Source of the DNA: Treponema sp. | GTDB lineage: Bacteria; Spirochaetota; Spirochaetia; Treponematales; Treponemataceae | Direction of reading: 5' to 3' | DNA: 64,000 bases | Assembly (NCBI GenBank): GCA_017464425.1 | Contig: JAFUDX010000011.1 | Coordinates: 19,662-83,661 of the forward strand | Shown: piece by piece, positions 57,948 through 64,000 of the stretch | How the letters are laid out: each line of letters opens with the position of its first letter | Numbering within the stretch: position 1 is the first letter of the stretch | The notes under the pieces: model-generated | What the model saw: the letters and a program-made list of their open reading frames with translations, nothing else | What the model was told of the DNA's origin: nothing | Databases searched by the model: none | Program-made: the position numbers and the translations under genes

Positions 57948-59780
57948 ATGAAAGCATCACAATTCTATATTTCAACGCTCCGCGAGGCTCCGAGCGAGGC
58001 AGTCATCGCGAGCCACAAACTCATGCTCAGGGCAGGAATCACACGCAAACTGGGAAACGGTCTTTACACATATCTTCCGCTGGGTGTGCGCTCTCTTTAT
58101 AAACTTGAAAATATTATCCGCGAGGAGCTTGACGCTTCTGGCGCGCTTGAATTCAAATCAACGGTCATCGTTCCGGGCGAAATCTGGAAGGAAAGCGGCC
58201 GCTGGGAAACAATGGGGCCGCAAATGCTCAAAGCGAAAAACCGCGCCGAGCAGGACATGGTTGTCTCGCCCACTGCCGAAGAAGCCTACACCGCCATCGT
58301 ACGCGACGCGCTTGACTCATACAAGCAGCTTCCCGTAAACCTCTATCAAATCAACACCAAATACCGCGACGAAATCCGTCCTCGATACGGCGTAATGCGC
58401 GGGCGCGAATTCATTATGATGGACGCGTACACGATGAACGCCGATGACGAATCTTTGGACGAATCATACAAAGCCTACGAAAAAGCATATTTCCGCATCT
58501 TCAAGCGATTGGGCTTAAAAATCATTCCTGTAAAGGCTGATTCTGGCGCAATGGGCGGAAGCGGCTCTGAGGAATTCATGGTCGAATCGCCGATTGGAGA
58601 TGACACGCTCATTATCTGCCCGAACGAAAAATGCGGTTACGCCGCAAATGTCGAAAAGGCTGAGTGCGCCGCTGATGATTCAACGAACAAAAAGGGCGAA
58701 AAGGTTTCCGCTACAGACAAAGCCCTTGAAATGGTCGAAACGCCGAACGTGTTCTCAATCGAGGACATGGAAAACTTCTTCGACGAGTCGTCGAAAATGT
58801 TCATCAAGTGCCTCATTTACCGTGTCATCAATTCTTCTTTGGATTTTGAAGGTGCCGAAGCCGCTAAAAAATGGAAGCGCGTCAAAGAAAGCGCGGGCGA
58901 TTACTTCCCGGTCAGCTATGCGTGCGTTTGTATCCGCTCTGATTTGGACATAAACGAAGCAAAACTTGCCGCCACGCTCAAAGCAAGCGAAGTCGTTCTT
59001 GCAGAAGACGAAGAAATTGTCGAATGGGCGCAGGCAGGTCACGGATTCGTCGGTCCGATGACCTCCCTTTGCCCGCTCGTCGTTGATTATTCTGTCGTAA
59101 AAGACGGTGTTGCCCAAATGCACGACGCAATCACTGGCGCGGGAAAAGACGGCTACCATGTAAAGCATGTTGAGCCGCTCCGAGATTTTACGCCGTACAT
59201 CAACGCGGACGTGCGCACGGTCAAAGAAGGCGACAAATGCGCGTGCTGTGGCGGAGTCTTCTATCAGAAAAAGGGTAACGAACTCGGTCACATCTTCAAA
59301 CTCGGTCACAAATACACCAAATCAATGCATGTCACTTTCCTCGGTCAGAACGGAAAGCCGACTGAGCCAACGATGGGCTGCTATGGAATCGGCGTTGACC
59401 GCACGCTTGCCTCAATCATTGAAAAGAACAACGACGAAAAAGGCATTATCTGGCCGATGACGGTCGCTCCGTTCCAAGTCTGCATCGTGCCAATCAAATA
59501 CGAGGGCGCAATGAAGGAAGAAGCCGACAAAATCTACGACGCGCTCAAAAAAGCAGGAATCGAAGTGCTTCTTGACGACCGCGCCGAGCGACCAGGCGTT
59601 AAATTCGCCGACATGGAGCTTATGGGAATCCCGCTTCGAATCACCGTTGGCGACAAAAATCTCCCGAACGTGGAATTCAAGCCCCGCAGCGCGAGCGAAG
59701 CCGAACTTGTTCCCGCAACAGAAGCGGCGGCAAAGGCAGAAAAATTCGTCCGTGACGCACTTGCGGAACTGAATGCATAA
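57948..59780 (+). CDS. proS: Prolyl-tRNA synthetase
   Basis: A 610-residue bacterial-type ProRS. Class II motif 2 'RYGVMRGREFIMMDAYT' and motif 3 'GCYGIGVDRTLASIIE' are visible. An editing-type insertion lies at about 230-390 and the anticodon-binding domain at the C-terminus. No ribosome binding site is obvious; an AATATC box lies six bases before the ATG. A repeat is nested within its terminator. Confidence 0.95.
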   Translation: MKASQFYISTLREAPSEAVIASHKLMLRAGITRKLGNGLYTYLPLGVRSLYKLENIIREELDASGALEFKSTVIVPGEIWKESGRWETMGPQMLKAKNRAEQDMVVSPTAEEAYTAIVRDALDSYKQLPVNLYQINTKYRDEIRPRYGVMRGREFIMMDAYTMNADDESLDESYKAYEKAYFRIFKRLGLKIIPVKADSGAMGGSGSEEFMVESPIGDDTLIICPNEKCGYAANVEKAECAADDSTNKKGEKVSATDKALEMVETPNVFSIEDMENFFDESSKMFIKCLIYRVINSSLDFEGAEAAKKWKRVKESAGDYFPVSYACVCIRSDLDINEAKLAATLKASEVVLAEDEEIVEWAQAGHGFVGPMTSLCPLVVDYSVVKDGVAQMHDAITGAGKDGYHVKHVEPLRDFTPYINADVRTVKEGDKCACCGGVFYQKKGNELGHIFKLGHKYTKSMHVTFLGQNGKPTEPTMGCYGIGVDRTLASIIEKNNDEKGIIWPMTVAPFQVCIVPIKYEGAMKEEADKIYDALKKAGIEVLLDDRAERPGVKFADMELMGIPLRITVGDKNLPNVEFKPRSASEAELVPATEAAAKAEKFVRDALAELNA

Positions 59781-59813
59781 AAAAGCCCGATGAATCGAGC
59801 AAAAATGACTGAT

Positions 59814-59885
59814 GGGGATGTCCGTCACGCTGAACTTGTTTCAGCATGACATAAGGCTTCAAACTTTTTGGACAGCCCCTTTTTT
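59814..59885 (+). terminator. proS terminator with a dispersed repeat in its loop
   Basis: GGGGaTGTCC (59814-59823) pairs with GGACAgCCCC (59870-59879), followed by T6. The loop contains GTCACGCTGAA/TTTCAGCATGAC-type sequence (59824-59850), the repeat also found inside uppP. Confidence 0.6.
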
Positions 59886-61047
59886 ATGCTAAAAGTTCAT
59901 CGGCGAGTTTTTCAAGTTGTGCCACAGTGTCGGACGTTTCTGCAATCTTTACGGTCACTTTGTTTTCGCAAATCGTGATATTCTTGCTCTGCTCGAACAT
60001 CGCCGCCATGCCTTTGATTGCCATCGGTGCCCAGCTGCCGTTTTCGATGAAAGCGATTTTTCGATTCTGATAATTGCGTTCCGTCAGATGCTCGATGAAT
60101 TCACGCATGGTGGGGAACACGCCGCCGTTGTAAGTGGTTGTGGCAAGCACGAGTTTTCCGTAGCGGAACGCGTCTTCCACGCACTCGTAGGTGTCTTCGC
60201 GGGCAAGGTCGGAGATTGCCACTTTGGGGCAGCCTTTTGCCTTTAAGATGTCGGCAAGTTTTTCTGCGACGCGCTTTGTGTTTCCGTAAACCGAAGTGTA
60301 CAAAACGCACACGCCCTCGCTTTCAACGCCGTAGCTTGACCAAATATCATACAATCGGAGCGATTCTTTTGCCTCGTCGCCCGTGAGCACGGGACCGTGG
60401 AGCGGGGCAATCGTATTGATTTCGAGATTTGCCGCTTTCTTTAGAACTACCTGTACATTCGCGCCGAATTTTCCGACGATTCCGAAATAGTAACGGCGAG
60501 CCTCACAAGCCCAGCCTTCGGGGTCATCGTAGTCGTTTGCGCCGAATTTTCCGAATCCGTCCGCGCTAAACAGAACTTTGTCAGTTGAATCATAAGTGAA
60601 CAACACTTCCGGCCAGTGGACATTCGGGGCGGCAATGAAATTCAACACATGCTTTCCAAGCTCCAGTTTGCTTCCCTCAGCCACCACGATCTGCTTGTCC
60701 GCAAAATCCGAACCGAAGTAGCTTTTCATCATCACGAATGCCATTTTTGACGAGACGATTTTTGCGTTCGGGTAGGTTTCAACGAATTTTTTGATGTTCG
60801 CCGAATGATCCATCTCCATGTGCTGAACCACGAGATAGTCAGGCGATTTTCCGCCCGTCGCGTTTTTGATATTCGCGAGCCATTCATCGCCGAAGTGCGC
60901 GTCTACGCTGTCCATAATCGCAATTTTTTCGTCAAGAATCGCATACGAGTTGTACGCCATGCCGTTCGGCACTTCAAACTGACCTTCAAAAAGGTCAATT
61001 TCGTGATCGTCAACGCCAACATATTTGATTGAATCGGTAATCTGCAT
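59884..61047 (-). CDS. FprA-type flavodiiron protein
   Basis: A 387-residue cytoplasmic A-type flavoprotein: metallo-beta-lactamase-like diiron domain (about 1-245) with HMEMDHSANI (HxExDH), then 'DAHFGDEW' and 'LHGPVL', and a flavodoxin domain (about 250-387) with 'VLYTSVYGNTKRVAEKL'. These enzymes reduce oxygen or nitric oxide in anaerobes. GGGGGA precedes the ATG. It needs a rubredoxin or similar donor, not seen here. Confidence 0.93.
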   Translation of the reverse strand: MQITDSIKYVGVDDHEIDLFEGQFEVPNGMAYNSYAILDEKIAIMDSVDAHFGDEWLANIKNATGGKSPDYLVVQHMEMDHSANIKKFVETYPNAKIVSSKMAFVMMKSYFGSDFADKQIVVAEGSKLELGKHVLNFIAAPNVHWPEVLFTYDSTDKVLFSADGFGKFGANDYDDPEGWACEARRYYFGIVGKFGANVQVVLKKAANLEINTIAPLHGPVLTGDEAKESLRLYDIWSSYGVESEGVCVLYTSVYGNTKRVAEKLADILKAKGCPKVAISDLAREDTYECVEDAFRYGKLVLATTTYNGGVFPTMREFIEHLTERNYQNRKIAFIENGSWAPMAIKGMAAMFEQSKNITICENKVTVKIAETSDTVAQLEKLADELLA

Positions 61048-61203
61048 AAAAATCCCCCAAAATGAGTGAAAATAAATAATAGAAGAATTATATCATATTC
61101 TGAAGAAAATGGTGTTAAAAATTTTAAATTACAAGCAGTTTACCATGCATTTTCCCTTTTCTTTTTGCGAAAATTTGATTATCTTTATTAACAGGAGTAT
61201 AGT

Positions 61204-61440
61204 ATGACAAAAGAACAAGAAGCAACCGTTTTGGAAGCAATTGATATGTTCCGACCTCAGTTACAGGCGGATGGCGGTGATATGGAATTCGTTTCTATCG
61301 ATGAACAAAACCGCGTTCATTTACGATTGACTGGTGCATGCGGAAGCTGCCCAATGGCTCTTATGACGCTCAAAATGGGCGTAGAACGATATTTAAAAGA
61401 CGCATGTCCAGAAGTAACCGAAGTCGTGCAAGAAATGTAA
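61204..61440 (+). CDS. NifU C-terminal-domain Fe-S carrier
   Basis: A 78-residue Nfu-type protein with the cluster-binding GACGSCPMALMTLKMGVERYL (in part; CxxC). Such proteins carry Fe-S clusters to targets. AGGAG precedes the ATG. Stands alone, far from sufB and sufC. Confidence 0.93.
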   Translation: MTKEQEATVLEAIDMFRPQLQADGGDMEFVSIDEQNRVHLRLTGACGSCPMALMTLKMGVERYLKDACPEVTEVVQEM

Positions 61441-61468
61441 GACTGCAATCGCACTTGTATATAAAAAA

Positions 61469-61490
61469 TGCCCGATGAATTCACCGGGCA
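61469..61490 (-). terminator. eno terminator
   Basis: TGCCCG/CGGGCA stem; T-rich on the minus strand after the stem. Lies between nfu and eno and may serve both. Confidence 0.65.
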
Positions 61491-61497
61491 AAAAGAT

Positions 61498-62944
<1,447 letters not shown>

Positions 62945-62950
62945 GAAGTT

Positions 62951-62979
62951 AGTGTACAGTTTTAACAAAAGAATGTCAA
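62951..62979 (-). promoter_or_regulatory. eno promoter
   Basis: TTGACA (62979-62974), 17-base spacer, TACACT (62956-62951) on the minus strand. Confidence 0.65.
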
Positions 62980-63014
62980 ATAAAATTGTTAGTGACCGAT
63001 AGGTTTCTTCTATA

Positions 63015-63638
63015 CTATTTTTCCGCAATCACGGCGAACCACGGCTTTTTTTCGTGGCGGTGTACGGTGACTTTTGAAAATCCCGTCGACTTCAGCATTT
63101 CTTCCACTTGTGACGGCGTGTAGACCTTCATGCCTTCAATCCGCTTTTCCCAGAATTCGCCCGCGGAATCCTCGCCGTTGCACTCGTTCACAATCATAAA
63201 CCGCCCGCCCGTTTTGAGGACGCACGCCACGCCTGCAAAGCACTTTTCTAGCTGTGGCCAAAAATAAATCGTCTCAAAGGCGGTCGCAAGGTCGAACGAC
63301 TGTTCCGCAAAGTCAAGGTGTGAGGCGTCGCCCTGCTTTACCGTGCATCGCCCCGCCTCAATCGCCTTTTTGTTGAACTCCGCCGCCTTTGCAACCGAAA
63401 GCGGCGAATAGTCGATTGCAGAAACAAAAGCCGACGGATATTTTTTGAGCAGCGCGCCCGCATTCCGCCCGCCGCCACAGCCGATTTCAAGCGCGCTCAA
63501 AACGCCCTCAGCAGGCAAAAACGAAATCGCCCAATCCGCCATCTTCGCGTGTCCTGAGTTCATGTTGTTTATCATCATCTTGCCCAAAAATCCTTCGGGC
63601 TTCTGTGTCTGCGAAATAAACTTGTTGAAAAGACCCAT
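63015..63638 (-). CDS. Class I SAM-dependent methyltransferase
   Basis: A 207-residue protein. SAM-binding motif I VLSALEIGCGGGRNAGAL, 'VSAIDYSP' (motif II), 'GDASHLDFAEQSFDLATAFE' (motif III). Substrate unknown. GGAG precedes the ATG. A GTTAG-N6-CTAAC operator lies 33 bases upstream, the same as near eno. Confidence 0.85.
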   Translation of the reverse strand: MGLFNKFISQTQKPEGFLGKMMINNMNSGHAKMADWAISFLPAEGVLSALEIGCGGGRNAGALLKKYPSAFVSAIDYSPLSVAKAAEFNKKAIEAGRCTVKQGDASHLDFAEQSFDLATAFETIYFWPQLEKCFAGVACVLKTGGRFMIVNECNGEDSAGEFWEKRIEGMKVYTPSQVEEMLKSTGFSKVTVHRHEKKPWFAVIAEK

Positions 63639-63670
63639 ACATTGCTCCGTGTTGCTGTAGATAAATTTTA

Positions 63671-63686
63671 GTTAGCACTGACTAAC
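63671..63686. promoter_or_regulatory. GTTAG-N6-CTAAC operator upstream of the methyltransferase
   Basis: GTTAGCACTGACTAAC: arms GTTAG and CTAAC, six-base spacer; extends to AGTTAG/CTAACT. Confidence 0.45.
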
Positions 63687-63848
63687 TTTATATTACAAAG
63701 ATGTTATCTCTCTGTCAAGAAACGGAAAATTTTTGCAGAAATATTGTCAAAATGCTTTTTTTGTATAGTCTTAAAGACCAATATCATTAACTTAAGCACT
63801 ATTTAAATTTTCTATTTTCCTGTAGAATTCCATAAGGGTGGAAAAAAT

Positions 63849-64000
63849 ATGGGAAATGTAGAAAATGTAAATATGATCAAAGAAGCTTTAACTGAAGCGA
63901 TAAACGAAGTCTGTAAAGAAAAAGAAAAGTACAGCATAGTAGAAAATGCCTTTATCAGAAACAGAGAATTACCTCTTCCAAAACTGATAGAAGATATCCT
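63849..64000 (+). mobile_element. IS4-like transposase, 5' part
   Basis: The reading frame MGNVENVNMIKEALTEAIN onward to the window end contains 'NAFIRNRELPLPKLIEDIL', the N-terminal FTRNRKLPF-type motif of IS4-group transposases. AAGGGTGG precedes the ATG. The gene runs off the right edge; terminal inverted repeats are not identifiable. It begins 200 bases after the methyltransferase. Confidence 0.55.

Overview
The window looks like a chromosome segment of a pectin-degrading, host-associated treponeme (phylum Spirochaetota). The evidence is a MurA with aspartate in place of the catalytic cysteine (as in Borrelia), many secreted pectinolytic lipoproteins, an omptin-like outer-membrane protease, a FprA-type flavodiiron protein typical of anaerobes, and moderate GC content. 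I could not run searches, so genus level is an inference. No rRNA, tRNA or CRISPR array was seen.

Layout. 1-7.8 kb: a broken suf (Fe-S assembly) neighbourhood. The start of sufD lies at the left edge and sufB at 5.4-6.8 kb. Between them are a glycosyltransferase, a PCMD-domain secreted protein, an AAA/PD-(D/E)XK protein and a C39-like membrane peptidase. A decayed DUF1016 gene has displaced the original sufB start. 7.9-23 kb: a TPR lipoprotein-like or periplasmic protein, a VanZ-like protein, murA, two tandem CNNM/CBS transporters, a pectate lyase, ettA, an RluA-type pseudouridine synthase, a DUF3990-HTH fusion and an omptin. 23-34 kb: gltB with several repeat-derived in-frame insertions and a double-hairpin leader, a rhamnogalacturonan acetylesterase, a beta-CASP metallo-hydrolase, an alpha/beta hydrolase and an Omp85-like protein. 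34-41 kb: a lipoprotein with a G9 tract and a 1761-residue pectin methylesterase-pectate lyase fusion. 41-54 kb: housekeeping genes (DciA-like, rnhA, hslO, fmt, uppP, an esterase, mtnN-luxS, sufC, rpsL-rpsG), membrane proteins, a VTC/DUF4956 pair, aroC and a VapBC-like module. 54-64 kb: a third pectate lyase, a MATE transporter, proS, the flavodiiron protein, nfu, eno, a methyltransferase and the start of an IS4-like transposase at the right edge.

How genes work together. Pectin attack is spread over unlinked loci: methylester removal (35.5 kb), backbone cleavage (15.3, 35.5 and 54.5 kb), rhamnogalacturonan deacetylation (28.1 kb) and a possible further acetylesterase (44.9 kb). mtnN and luxS carry out consecutive steps of S-adenosylhomocysteine recycling. 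sufB, sufC, sufD and nfu are all present but scattered.

The most unusual signals are: (1) palindromic multi-hairpin repeats inserted in frame in conserved genes, including one symmetrical family present in both orientations inside gltB; (2) -10 promoter boxes sitting 6-8 bases before the ATG of about ten genes, implying many leaderless mRNAs; (3) two short transcripts ending in terminator hairpins whose loops carry the same anti-Shine-Dalgarno motif; (4) a shared GTTAG-N6-CTAAC operator; and (5) a DUF3990-HTH toxin-antitoxin-like pair fused through three hairpins and preceded by a 34-bp operator.
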